The notes under the pieces were generated by a model, which searched no databases, was not told the DNA's origin, and saw nothing but the letters and a program-made list of their open reading frames with translations. Source: Stentor roeselii (lineage: Eukaryota > Ciliophora > Heterotrichea > Heterotrichida > Stentoridae). Taken from it: 64,000 bases of DNA. Where the stretch lies: positions 62,001 to 126,000 of the forward strand of contig RSEH01000052.1 of NCBI GenBank assembly GCA_006503475.1, written 5' to 3'. The translations under genes and the position numbers were made by a program. Below, piece after piece: positions 1-9,137 of this stretch. The stretch's first letter is position 1. The number at the start of each line of letters is the position of its first letter.

Positions 1-80
1 TCCAGAATATTGAAAAGAACAGAAAACATTGGGAGGAAATAGAAAATTTATAATTTTAGAGTTAACAGCTTATAATAGAC

Positions 81-494
81 ATGAGTACGTTGATGTTGGA
101 TGACTTCTTGAAAGCTAATAAAACTCCTGAGTTTCTTAGTGGGAAAAAGATCTCTCAGTATACTAAAATCACTTTGTTTAGCCCGAGTCCTGTTCATAGA
201 AATGAAAGCTCTTTGAGAAGGTCTAGAAAATTGACACCGGTCTTTTGGAATGTCAAAGATGATGATTCAAAAAGGATCAAATCTCGTACTAGACTCGATG
301 ATTTCACTCATGATAACTTCAGGCATTTATTTCCTCAAAAATCTCCGAAATTTCAAAGTACTACTAAGGTCAGCATTCCCAGGATTACTCAAGATGAAAA
401 GTTTTTCAATAGGAAAATTGATAAAGTTGTTAGTCATCGAGAAGAGCTGATTCGGCTCAGGAAGCAAGGTTTTTTAATTTTTAGAAATAATTAA
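81..494 (+). CDS. Small basic protein of unknown function
   Basis: An uninterrupted 137-residue reading frame starts at an ATG just after TATAATAG, the A/T-rich leader typical of genes in this window. The protein is basic, rich in Ser, Lys and Arg, with no signal peptide, membrane segment or recognisable domain. It stands alone, with about 220 bp of A/T-rich sequence before the convergent TLC gene. I do not recognise it. Its codon use resembles the neighbours, so it is probably a real gene. Confidence 0.6.
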   Translation: MSTLMLDDFLKANKTPEFLSGKKISQYTKITLFSPSPVHRNESSLRRSRKLTPVFWNVKDDDSKRIKSRTRLDDFTHDNFRHLFPQKSPKFQSTTKVSIPRITQDEKFFNRKIDKVVSHREELIRLRKQGFLIFRNN

Positions 495-717
495 GTGTGT
501 GAAATTTAAGTCTTGGATTTTATTGTAAAAATTTTTGCAACTTTTAGTCTTTTTCTTAGAAGGTTGAAGATTCGCTTGATTTTTAAGTTTTAACTAAGAA
601 TTTGGTTTTTTTCTCAATAAAATTTTCTAGAATAAATTCATTAAAATACTCAGTCCTGATGAAACTCAAAATAACTGGAAACTACAAAAGCTTTAACTCT
701 CCTAACTTTCTAACTAC

Positions 718-1584
718 TTAAATAAAAGTAAATCCCATCAGGCGCAAATGATGAGGCCCGAATCCAAGCATCCTGAGAGTAGGAGGCATGAAAATCGACC
801 AAATGAAAATGCAAGCAATAACAACATGACTATTACTTCTCATAACTTTCATAGTCTTAACAAACCCATTGACAACAAGTCTATTTTGTTCTTGTTTCTC
901 CAGCATTTTCGAGATTTTACAGAAAATAGTGAAAACCCAGTACAAGCTAACCGCATAAATCAACGAAACAAAGAGTCTAAGGACATTATTGACATCATAC
1001 TGATAAACGTTATAATTCAAAAACGTTCCAATAACACCTCTAAATGGTCTTTACCTGTTAAACGAAAAGCTTAAAGCAAAGATAAGTTCAGCGATTTTAT
1101 ATAAAGTTGTATCAGTCTCATGTTTCGACTTCAAAATAAGCCTTATTTGCATGCACGGGTTAGAAAGTTCAGTAAGTCCAACACAAAGAACTCCAATGGC
1201 TCCACCTTTGTCCTGGCAATATAAAGTGTACCCGCCGATCAAGACACAGACATGGTGAAATCTCATTGCAAGGTCGTGAAATCCGAAAATTTCTGCGTAA
1301 ATCATGTCGTATGTGAAGTAACCCATTGAATGTCCGAGGACTAAAATGTATTTGTAGCTGAAGTCACTCTCGTAGTCTATTCCTAGGTCTCGGATGTACA
1401 CTGCTAATGACATCATGCAGGCCAGGCAGGAGTGGATAAATGATATGTGCTGGCCGATGAAGTCACGGGATTCTTTGAAGTTTAGATGGGGAGGTATTTT
1501 GATTTTGGTACTTAGAATGATGTTTATGAACGAGTAGAAGAGAAGAGAGATACCGGCCACTATGTAATGGTCTGTTGAGAGCAT
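718..1584 (-). CDS. TLC-domain multipass membrane protein (TMEM136/TLCD-like)
   Basis: Two exons joined across a 15-nt intron at 1040-1054 give 283 residues with about six hydrophobic segments. The middle carries the TLC signature: a segment with FHDLAMRFHH followed by a hydrophobic helix, then TELSNPCMQIR, as in the TMEM136/TLCD branch of the TRAM-LAG1-CLN8 family. TLC proteins lie in internal or plasma membranes and are linked to lipid synthesis or sensing. The ceramide-synthase double-His motif is only partly seen (RFHH), so I do not claim ceramide synthase activity. The gene lies 12 bp downstream of the Cys-rich protein gene on the same strand. Without the intron the frame would stop at residue 177. 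Confidence 0.8.
1040..1054 (-). other. 15-nt intron (TLC gene)
   Basis: GTAAAGACCATTTAG. Its removal joins the two halves of the TLC domain in frame (FN-R-GVIG). A at intron position 10. Confidence 0.9.
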
Positions 1585-1596
1585 TTTTATTAGAAC

Positions 1597-2637
1597 TTAT
1601 ATTATTAGAAGGAATAGAAATGCTACTAGAATTTTTCCATTTCCGAACCAGTATTGGTAGTTATAAATAAACTTTACACACAAGTCATTCGTAACATACC
1701 TTGCATAATTATGAAACCCAAGAGTGGCCTGTGTCACATTCTGTAATTTTTTAACCATTCTCATGCACCCATCACTGCCCCTTCTAGCAGTATTACAATT
1801 TCCAGCCAATTTTAAGGCATTAATCCAAGAGAAAATCATGGTAACCCCAGGTAAATCTCCTATAAAAGGAGAGCAATAACTGTTCCCAGCAGCATTAAAT
1901 CCACACAAGCAGCTTGAAGTGATATTTTTAGTTCCTAATTTTCCAACACAGTCCAAATTGCTACTGCAGAGCTTCGGCATAAGCGAATAGCTTACAGGTG
2001 GATTAGAACAAACTCCGAGCTTTCCAATGATAAACTGGGGGATACAATAACCTGACCTGCAGAGATAAGAAAAACCATTTATGCAGTCAGTCACGATTGA
2101 ACCTACTGGAAGGCTGTGGTACTCATAGCATGTACCATTAGAACTCGAGTAACTTGAGTTACAAGTTGCCCAATTAACACAATCTAAGTACGACCTGCAT
2201 CCTGAATCCCCAGCCGGAATTTGGGGTTGGCAAGTAAGAGTTTTGATATTACAGCGAAGACCAATATCGCATTGCTCGTGCGATGTGCAGACTTTATCAC
2301 GCGACAAACCTCGGCATACTGCTTTCACACAAGTGCTTAATGCGCAGTCAGATGATGTTTTGCATGTTTCTCCAACATAAGAATACTGAGGAGATGATGC
2401 AGGGACTTGGCATGTTCCGCTTGTCAAGTTGCAAAAGTTTGTTGTTGAATCGATTGGGCAGGTCCACAGGTATACTGAGGAAGTTCCACTTGGAGAGTAT
2501 ATGCAAGAATTTGCGAATTTTTTTTTGGTTGATGAGGGAGCGCAGGAGTACTTTTTGCAATCTGAAGCGGAAGACAGGTTCCAAGTGGTAAGATAATCAG
2601 CTAGGACTAGAGGTATGAAAAGGATTAAAATATTCAT
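1597..2637 (-). CDS. Secreted or surface-anchored cysteine-rich protein
   Basis: This 346-residue protein opens with a signal peptide (MNILILFIPLVLAD) and ends in a short hydrophobic stretch (about residues 334-346), which suggests a GPI-anchor signal or tail anchor. Between them are some 30 cysteines in repeated short-spaced groups (CxxxxxC, CxxxxDC, C-x-SNLDC) and several N-x-S/T sites, as in the disulfide-rich surface proteins common in ciliates. No named domain is certain. It starts 6 bp after the stop of the small Tim gene and ends 12 bp before the TLC gene, all on one strand. It is likely an extracellular or ciliary-surface protein; ligand unknown. Confidence 0.75.
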   Translation of the reverse strand: MNILILFIPLVLADYLTTWNLSSASDCKKYSCAPSSTKKKFANSCIYSPSGTSSVYLWTCPIDSTTNFCNLTSGTCQVPASSPQYSYVGETCKTSSDCALSTCVKAVCRGLSRDKVCTSHEQCDIGLRCNIKTLTCQPQIPAGDSGCRSYLDCVNWATCNSSYSSSNGTCYEYHSLPVGSIVTDCINGFSYLCRSGYCIPQFIIGKLGVCSNPPVSYSLMPKLCSSNLDCVGKLGTKNITSSCLCGFNAAGNSYCSPFIGDLPGVTMIFSWINALKLAGNCNTARRGSDGCMRMVKKLQNVTQATLGFHNYARYVTNDLCVKFIYNYQYWFGNGKILVAFLFLLII

Positions 2638-2643
2638 CTTTAT

Positions 2644-2889
2644 TTAAGTGAAGTTAAAAAAGCTTTTGAACTCTAGCGATTTGTTGTGTTTGTTAGCTTC
2701 TGGGTATTCTCTTGTAATTTTTTCATAAAGGAGATTGCGATTTGTTAAGGAAAACTCGACACAGGATTTGATGCACTTGTTTTCTGTAGAAGTTTGAGAT
2801 GATTTGCCTTCTTTATCACAAAGTCCAAAGCAGTGATGACTTAATCGAGAGACTGTGGCGTAAAGTCCGAAGATCTTTTCATTTTCCAT
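2644..2889 (-). CDS. Small Tim chaperone (Tim8/9/10/13 family)
   Basis: The 81-residue protein has the twin CX3C signature of mitochondrial intermembrane-space chaperones: CFGLC, 14 intervening residues, then CIKSC, followed by a helical segment. Length and spacing fit the Tim8/9/10/13 family, whose hexamers escort hydrophobic precursors from the TOM pore to TIM22 or SAM. The cysteines would form two disulfides by the Mia40 pathway. Which paralogue it is cannot be told. The ATG follows GGTATAATAAATC. It heads a tight minus-strand chain of three genes. Confidence 0.75.
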   Translation of the reverse strand: MENEKIFGLYATVSRLSHHCFGLCDKEGKSSQTSTENKCIKSCVEFSLTNRNLLYEKITREYPEANKHNKSLEFKSFFNFT

Positions 2890-2890
2890 G

Positions 2891-2950
2891 ATTTATTATA
2901 CCCATAGTTACTTCCTGGTACTAGAAATAAACTTTTTCATTTGATTATGA
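2891..2950 (-). pseudogene. Decayed copy of the 3' end of the RBR ligase gene
   Basis: About 60 bp here align with the last codons and the 3' edge of the RBR ligase gene (4309-4371). The run 2902-2919 is an 18-nt exact match to 4321-4338, and flanking blocks (TAGAAAT, TATAAT, TTTTT-CAT) match in the same order with small gaps. No open frame extends from it, so it looks like the relic of a partial tandem duplication, now in the promoter of the small Tim gene. Confidence 0.5.
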
Positions 2951-4310
2951 AGATGCAAAACTTTCAATCAAATAGATCAATCCTCTAAAATGTATACTTA
3001 TACTACCTAAATTTCAAGCAATTACCTTAGGGCTTAAAGTTCTTCAACCATTATTCCAGAACTATCTAACAGACACTCACAATAAATTTTTTATATACTC
3101 TGTTCCAATTGAATGCTGGCTATCAGTAAAACAAGGTTAAAGTACTAGAGTGAGCAGGTAAATAAAATCATCAAAAAACAATAGGTGAAACCCTTTAATT
3201 CATAAGCTTATTTCTTGATAAAGCAAGTTTGGGTTCTTCACACTCGATTTCATAAATATTGACCAAAAAATAGCAAGACAAAATTTCACAGTCTTCATCA
3301 TAAATTCAGAAAAGGTCTGCTTTTTATTTATTTTTTAGTTTGTAGTCGTTACTATGAGTTTAATAAAATCGACTTAAAATAAGCCATCAACATTCCTAAT
3401 ATCATTTCGGGGAAGTAAAGTAATTGAATTCCATGCTCTCTCGGTTTTTCTTTGGCATTTGTATAAAACTTAGTATTTTGTTGATTAGCAAATAAATCTT
3501 ATTTTTTGTTTGTTTAATTTGTACTTTTCTTTCAGGTAACATTTGATGACCAGTGATGATATTATTCGAAACTACATATCTTGAAGGTTAAGTTGATTTA
3601 CTTTAAAACTACCATTGTGGAAGAATATGAATTCGGGTACTGAATACCATGAGATAAGGTGTTTATTGAGTTCTTCAATATTTTTATTAATGTACATGGT
3701 TTCTATAATGCTGGAAACTTTTATTTGTTAAGGTAATAATGGTCCAATCAGCTATTATCGGATATTTCCATATTTATGATATTTTTAAGCATTTTATATC
3801 TATCTTTAATTAGTTAATAGGATTCTTGTATCATCTTCGAAGATCATCAGGCTCTTAGATTTTAATTTAAGTGATAATAGCGTTCACTTGTAGAATGGAA
3901 ATTATATCCTGACAATACGCTTATTCAATCAAGGTACTTTTTTTTAGTTTACAAAAACTAAAATTCATTATTATTAAAACTTTATTTAAACGTTCTACCA
4001 GAAAATAAAAACATTTTATATAATACAATGAAAGTTTCCATCTTACTTTTATTTAATATAATACTGCTGGTTTTCTTTAAATCGAGCATAAATACATGTT
4101 AAAACAATTAAACTTCAAAGACATAATAATTCTTAGGTTTTGGGAATATTCTAGTAATTTTTCGTGAAAAGGTAGCATATTTAAGGGCATAATAAAACAT
4201 GTTATTCACTATCCATTTCAAGGGTGTGAGATATTAAAGTTTCTTAACAACAAATATAGAAGCGATAGAAGTAAATCTAGAAAAAGTTGTGATATTTTTA
4301 TTTTCTATTA
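2951..4310. other. Long non-coding gap, 1.36 kb
   Basis: No frame longer than 60 residues and no tRNA or recognised RNA. The sequence is A/T-rich with some more complex stretches (3400-3480, 3590-3680). It could hold an unrecognised RNA gene or the rest of a decayed RBR copy. This is the longest empty stretch in the window. Confidence 0.5.
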
Positions 4311-5780
4311 TTAATTATATCCATAGTTACTTCCTGGTGATAGAAATTGAGGATTTTTGCATCTTATTATAAAAATACATAACTTCCACCCTAATAATAC
4401 TATCCCTAGTAAATGAGCAACTAAGGTAGTAAAAATGCCAAAAGATACCAAAAAAGGGGAAAAAATCACTCCAAAAAATATTCCATTCCAGTACAAAGCA
4501 CTGCCACGACAGCATTTGCTTCGAAAAAACTCTAAAACAATAGCAATGCTAATCGTTAGCGGTGCAAATGCATAAAACATTGGAGTGAGCAAAATTCCTA
4601 AAACAAATGAGAAAAAATAACTGAAGATACAATGTTTATCAATAAATCTCTTCAAGTAGTAATAACTAGTGTGTCCTTGTTTAATCTTATAGGTAAAAAC
4701 GCAACAAAAAATAATTGAAAGAAATGGAAGAGCCAAAGGACAAATTATCATCAGAAAAACTTTTAAAAGTGGAGGGTTGAGTCTTTGCATTTTTTTCACT
4801 TGGCAATTATTGTAATGCTCTGAATTATATCTTGTTCCGCATAGCCAACACCATTCATAATTGCATTTCGGACAAGTCATATGATCGCACCCCAAATTTT
4901 TCTCTACTTTTCTTCTGCAGTTTGGACAAAATTTGATGCCTTGCTGATGAGCCCATTTATCTAATTTTTTTTCGTCTTCGAATTTGCACTTTTCTCTTGG
5001 GTGCCATTTAGAAGAGCAGTAGAAACAATACTCGAAACTGCAAATATTGCAGATTAACCTACTTTTTTTTAAACTTCCTTTGTCGTAGCCTTCGCAGTCA
5101 GCGACTGGGCACCATTTCAGAAAAGGGTCTCTACTTAGTTCTTCAATTTTTTTGAATCTGAGGTACTTGGAAAAGACTGTCTCAGAAACTAATCTTTGAA
5201 TTGTAAACTCATAAATTTGAGACTGACAATTCAAGTAAGGGCAATTAATAAGTAGTATTTGTCCTTCTTCTATTTTAATTTGAATATAAGTCACCAAGCA
5301 CCCTTTGCAAAAAGCATGAGCACACATTAATTCAGTCATGGGCTCATACACATTTTCTTGACAGATAGCACAAACAAAAGGAAGAACCCTAGCCTCTTCA
5401 CAATTTCCACAAGAAAAAGGCGGAAACATATAAAAACTATCAGGACTAGAAATAGAATAATACTCAGAATTTTTCAAGTCTTCTAAAACATCTGGAGAAT
5501 CTACTAAAGAAGCATCACTTGGAAGTAGTATCGAAAGACTTCCTGGTGATTCCACTCCTGAGTGATCATTTTGATCAATACTAGACTTAAGATTAGACAG
5601 CTGTTCTGATCTATGGCTAGGAATAGAAAGACTGTATCTTTTTGAGAATCTTTGACTCACCTTACTTTCAAAGGAATTTCCATCAACATCTAGATTTTCA
5701 TGACTTCTAGACCTTTGAATAGAATTTTCCTCTTCCTTCGAGCTGTTCTGTCCAGATACCCCATCATCAAAGCTATTCAT
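4311..5780 (-). CDS. RBR (RING-between-RING) E3 ubiquitin ligase with membrane anchor
   Basis: The 489-residue protein has a Ser-rich tail (1-120), RING1 from about C137 (CAICQENVY, CAHAFCKGC), an in-between-RING (about 205-265, with CNICSFEYCFYC) and RING2 (CPNCRRKVEKNLGCDHMTCP). C298 in LGCDHMTC aligns with the catalytic cysteine of parkin and HOIP, so thioester-relay chemistry is likely. About four hydrophobic helices follow (340-365, 385-420, 432-475), as in RNF19/RNF144-type membrane-bound RBR ligases. It would ubiquitinate proteins at an internal membrane. The start is 16 bp from the start of the divergent RCC1-repeat gene, so the two probably share a promoter. No intron is seen. Confidence 0.9.
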   Translation of the reverse strand: MNSFDDGVSGQNSSKEEENSIQRSRSHENLDVDGNSFESKVSQRFSKRYSLSIPSHRSEQLSNLKSSIDQNDHSGVESPGSLSILLPSDASLVDSPDVLEDLKNSEYYSISSPDSFYMFPPFSCGNCEEARVLPFVCAICQENVYEPMTELMCAHAFCKGCLVTYIQIKIEEGQILLINCPYLNCQSQIYEFTIQRLVSETVFSKYLRFKKIEELSRDPFLKWCPVADCEGYDKGSLKKSRLICNICSFEYCFYCSSKWHPREKCKFEDEKKLDKWAHQQGIKFCPNCRRKVEKNLGCDHMTCPKCNYEWCWLCGTRYNSEHYNNCQVKKMQRLNPPLLKVFLMIICPLALPFLSIIFCCVFTYKIKQGHTSYYYLKRFIDKHCIFSYFFSFVLGILLTPMFYAFAPLTISIAIVLEFFRSKCCRGSALYWNGIFFGVIFSPFLVSFGIFTTLVAHLLGIVLLGWKLCIFIIRCKNPQFLSPGSNYGYN

Positions 5781-5796
5781 TTATATAGAATATAAA
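5781..5796. promoter_or_regulatory. 16-bp divergent intergenic spacer
   Basis: Only 16 bp (TTATATAGAATATAAA) separate the ATG of the RBR ligase (minus) from the ATG of the RCC1 protein (plus). TATATA and TATAAA both occur. Core promoter and leaders of both genes must fit here or overlap the coding regions. Confidence 0.7.
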
Positions 5797-7197
5797 ATGG
5801 CCTGCTGCTCTCGTGATAAAGACCTCCCTTTAGACCAATCAACTAGAATTCTTCCTCCTTCCGAGTAATCCTTACAAAGAGAAAACAAATCAAACGCAAA
5901 GCAAGACACTCCTTACATAATCTTCAGTTACGGTGTAGGAGTAAATCTAATTCACCAAAAGCGACTATCTTCAAAAGTCTGCCGATCAGGGATCGAGAAG
6001 ATCGCATGTGGGGCTCATCACTTTTTAATCTTAACCGACAACAACATCCTTCTCGTCGGGGGCAACAACATGTACGGTCAATGTGCCCAGCCGATCCAGA
6101 CAGACCCTTCGAAATTAGCAGAGAGTTTAAAAATAGCCCAAGTAAGAATGGACAAGCACTTCGTTCTAGACATCGCCGCAGGCACCTACCACTCCCTCCT
6201 CGTCTCTAAGCACGAAGGGGTGAACCGCCTGATGGCCTTCGGCCATGAACTCGGCTGCGGCTTCCTCGACCGGAAGCACAGAGACAAGCCGACAACGATT
6301 CCCAGCCCTGAAATTTCCCCGGACGACAACGTCGTCCGCGTCTTCGCTGGAAGGATGAGGTCAGCTGTTGTGTTGAGGTCTGGAAAGGTAAAAATGTGGG
6401 GAGAATGGTATAATGGCGCTAAACAAAGAGCACTTAGACATGTTGATGTTCCTCTTGTTAATGATCGTGTTGATAAAATTGTCATGGGACAGTTTCATGC
6501 TTTGTTTTTAAGTCGAGAAGGAAAAGTTTTTTCTTGGGGAGATAATACTTATGGAGAACTTGGGTTTGGAGCGGATGTGAAATGGAAAACTAACCCTGAA
6601 GCTGTTCCTTGCTTTAATATGATCAGGTGTATTGATGTCGATGCTGGAGGAAGACACTCGCTTGTGCTGGATGAAGTGGGAAATCTTTATAGCTTTGGAG
6701 ATAATAGTGAAGGACAATGCGGAATTGAAATCAATCGAGCGTATGACCCTGTTACTATTGAAACTAAAGGAATGCTTGGGGAAGATAAAGTCAGGCCTAT
6801 TAGAATATTTGCTGGAGATGCTCATTCAGCGTTAGTTACTAATGAAGGAGACTTGTTTGCTTGGGGGGATAATAGTGAAGAAAGACTGGGAATTCATACT
6901 ACTTCTTCTATTTTTAGACCTACTCTTGTTGAGGATGTTATGGGAAGGAATATTTGTGGAATTGGATTAGGAGGGTTTTTTAGTATTTTTGTGACTGGAC
7001 CGAAAGAACATGCTATTGGGAATAAGGACCTTGTGGCCAGTAATAACAATAAAATTATGAAGGAACTCATTTTCAGTAACTTCAAAACTGAGAAGATAGA
7101 AGTGGATCAAAGTGAAAAAGTTGAAATGAAACGACAAGGATCTACTTTTCCGAATATCTTTGGGTTTACTAAGAAAAAGGATGATATGGGGAAGTAA
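5797..7197 (+). CDS. RCC1-repeat protein
   Basis: Exon 1 (5797-5864) joins at a 15-nt intron to a long second exon, giving 461 residues. Repeats of the RCC1 type run through residues 35-360: FSYGVGVNLI, ACGAHHFLILTDNNILLVGGN, FSWGDNTYGELGFG, DAGGRHSLVLDEVGNLYSFGDNSEGQCG, FAGDAHSALVTNEGDLFAWGDN. These build a seven-bladed propeller. A basic tail without repeats follows. Propellers of this type bind chromatin or Ran, or serve as scaffolds; nothing shows this is the Ran exchange factor itself. The first 500 bp use C-ending codons and the rest T-ending codons, an abrupt switch near 6370. Confidence 0.85.
5865..5879 (+). other. 15-nt intron (RCC1 gene)
   Basis: GTAATCCTTACAAAG. Splicing restores PSEN and removes a stop at the junction. 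A at position 10. Confidence 0.9.
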
Positions 7198-7538
7198 TGA
7201 TTATTGATTAGATTTAATTGATTTTGATAGTTTTATCGAGTTAAATCTTTAAAGTAAGGACTTCATTCAGATCATAATATTAAGGGATGAACATCATTAT
7301 TTGAAGGTATTAATCTCTACTTAATTTTCAATTGATAGAAGCTGAATCGTTCCTTGCGATATCCACAATAATAAATAATCAGATTCAATTAATCAGAATA
7401 ATGATAAAAATTAACTCATTTAATAACAGTTTAAACTAACCCAAATCATTTCTTTTAAGATACCTCTAATCTAAAATGTTAAAAAACTTAAAAATAAAAA
7501 TCCTAAAAATCCAAACCAAAATGTTAAAATTATAAACA
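7198..7538. other. A/T-rich spacer between convergent genes
   Basis: 341 bp between the stops of two convergent genes. I see no frame, RNA gene or repeat; the last 120 bp on the plus strand are poor in G. Confidence 0.6.
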
Positions 7539-8213
7539 TTACTTTAAAATAACTGCATCAAATTTTTCCTTATTACAAGGCAAAAACCTATTTTCCTCCA
7601 AATCGAAATTAAAGAATCTCCAAACTTTTCTAATAGGAATGATCATCGACAAGTCACTACTAGCGATGACTTTATGAAAGTACCCGGTGGACTGTTCAAT
7701 ATAATAAATTCCTTTGATATTCTTTTCACAATCAAGAATCAATGTAAAGTGCGGTTCTGGGGATCTCTCAAGCAGGTCGATGATCAGACTTTTTATCTCT
7801 AAAAACTCTGGAGGCTTAATTGCTTCGAGAACTTCTATTATGTGGTTCAAGCCGTTCTCTTCTAAAGAGTTGTAAGCTGTTGTACTTGAGTTGAAACTGA
7901 CTTTTTCCACATATGCTTTTGATTTTATTGGGTAGATTGGAGAAAGATTCGCTATTGATGGGGTTGAAAAATGCTTTCGTTGCTCGATTAGACTGCGGAT
8001 GTGAGTTTCTTCTTCTGAGATCTGCTTTAGGCATTTTTCGGAGGTTTTTGACATACCTCGATGCTTTAGCCCCTCGCTTAATTGTGTTGGACTCACAGGG
8101 TGCAGTTTATCTGAATTTGGTGTAGGGATGCTTATGATTTTTAGTAGGTCCTCAGCTGTTTTGCTGATTGTTCTTCGGTGTCGAGTTCGGCTTGTGTCTG
8201 GTTTGGTGAGCAT
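7539..8213 (-). CDS. Stand-alone CKK-domain protein (CAMSAP-type microtubule-binding fold)
   Basis: The 224-residue protein has a basic Ser/Thr-rich N-terminus and a C-terminal domain (about residues 120-224) that lines up with the CKK domain of CAMSAP/Patronin: NGLNHII, then HFTLILDCEKN and KGIYYI, a middle with RKVWRFFNFDLEENRFL, and the final FDAVIL. CKK binds the lattice at microtubule minus ends. The CH domain and long coiled coils of animal CAMSAPs are missing. An upstream in-frame ATG at 8309 exists, but the segment it adds is A/T-rich and leader-like, so I start at 8213. Family assignment is by eye and moderately sure. Confidence 0.6.
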   Translation of the reverse strand: MLTKPDTSRTRHRRTISKTAEDLLKIISIPTPNSDKLHPVSPTQLSEGLKHRGMSKTSEKCLKQISEEETHIRSLIEQRKHFSTPSIANLSPIYPIKSKAYVEKVSFNSSTTAYNSLEENGLNHIIEVLEAIKPPEFLEIKSLIIDLLERSPEPHFTLILDCEKNIKGIYYIEQSTGYFHKVIASSDLSMIIPIRKVWRFFNFDLEENRFLPCNKEKFDAVILK

Positions 8214-8345
8214 CTTTGGAAGATAATAATGATTATAAAGTGAACGGTTTGAGTTAATAATAAAACTAAGCATGAATGAATGGTTTGTTAACAAAACCAA
8301 CCCATCCACCTGCCAAAACCTCAGCAGATCATAATTAATCCTAAA

Positions 8346-9020
8346 ATGGGGAACTGTCTTTGCTACGAAAGCCAGTCACCAGCCCGCGATACATTTTTGC
8401 CAAGTACAGACTCAGAACTAACTCAGCTATACCTCCGATCAAGCGAAAAGCTTCTTCCAAAGTTAAAAGAGCTCTATTCCCAAATAATCGAAAAGTCCAT
8501 AAGCCAACAGCGTTCAATATCAATAATCTCTGAGTCAATCGAGTCATCAAACCTTGAGTTTTTTTCAAAGGTGCTTCTCGAGTGCACCTACTTAAAAGCC
8601 CTTCACCTAAGCAGCAATTCTCTCGGCATTCAAGGCGGTTTCAGCTTATCCTACATCTTAGGTGAGCTGAAATACTTGGAGTCCTTAACGATTTCTCACA
8701 ACTCTCTAAGCGACGAAGGAGTCGAGTCGATTTGTCTTTCAATTCCCTTCATTCCCAAACTAAAACACTTAGACTTGTCCTTCAATGAATTCTCTTCAAT
8801 CGGCGCTGAAAAAATCGCTGAAGCCATCTCAGAACTTGAGTTTTTAGAGAGTTTAAATGTAAAAGGGAATGTATTGACCCGGAGATCTGTTGAAAAACTA
8901 GCGAAGGTTCTGAGGATGAAGGAAAATCTTGTCAGGTTTGAGTTTGAAGAGAATAATCTGCAAGTGAACGACGTTGAAAACATCTGGAAGATGCTGCCAA
9001 GATTATCGGTTTATAAATAA
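8346..9020 (+). CDS. Leucine-rich-repeat protein with N-myristoylation signal
   Basis: The 224-residue protein begins MGNCLCYES, an N-myristoylation site with two nearby Cys suited to palmitoylation, so it should sit on a membrane. Residues about 60-220 form four to five ribonuclease-inhibitor-type LRRs (LKALHLSSNSLG, LESLTISHNSLSDEG, LKHLDLSFNEFSSIG, LESLNVKGNVLT). These usually mediate protein binding. Partner unknown. The stop is 21 bp before the tRNA gene. Confidence 0.8.
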   Translation: MGNCLCYESQSPARDTFLPSTDSELTQLYLRSSEKLLPKLKELYSQIIEKSISQQRSISIISESIESSNLEFFSKVLLECTYLKALHLSSNSLGIQGGFSLSYILGELKYLESLTISHNSLSDEGVESICLSIPFIPKLKHLDLSFNEFSSIGAEKIAEAISELEFLESLNVKGNVLTRRSVEKLAKVLRMKENLVRFEFEENNLQVNDVENIWKMLPRLSVYK

Positions 9021-9041
9021 TGCGAAGGAAGGTTGAGTACA

Positions 9042-9113
9042 GGGTTGATGGTGTAGTGGTATCACATCTGCTTCGCATGCAGAAGGCCCCGGGTTCAATC
9101 CCCGGTCAATCCA
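9042..9113 (+). tRNA. tRNA-Ala (anticodon CGC)
   Basis: 72 nt fold into a full cloverleaf. The acceptor GGGTTGA pairs with TCAATCC including G3:U70, the alanine identity element, with discriminator A. The D-arm is GTG/CAC, the anticodon stem TCTGC/GCAGA holds loop TTCGCAT with anticodon CGC at 9073-9075, and the T-arm is CCGGG-TTCAATC-CCCGG. Internal A-box TGGTGTAGTGG and B-box GGTTCAATCCC are intact. No intron; CCA is not encoded in full. It lies in the 117 bp between two convergent protein genes. Confidence 0.96.
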
Positions 9114-9115
9114 CA

Positions 9116-9120
9116 TTTTT
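9116..9120 (+). terminator. RNA polymerase III terminator
   Basis: Run of five T two bases after the tRNA 3' end, the usual Pol III stop. Confidence 0.8.
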
Positions 9121-9137
9121 AGATTCTAATTATTTGG

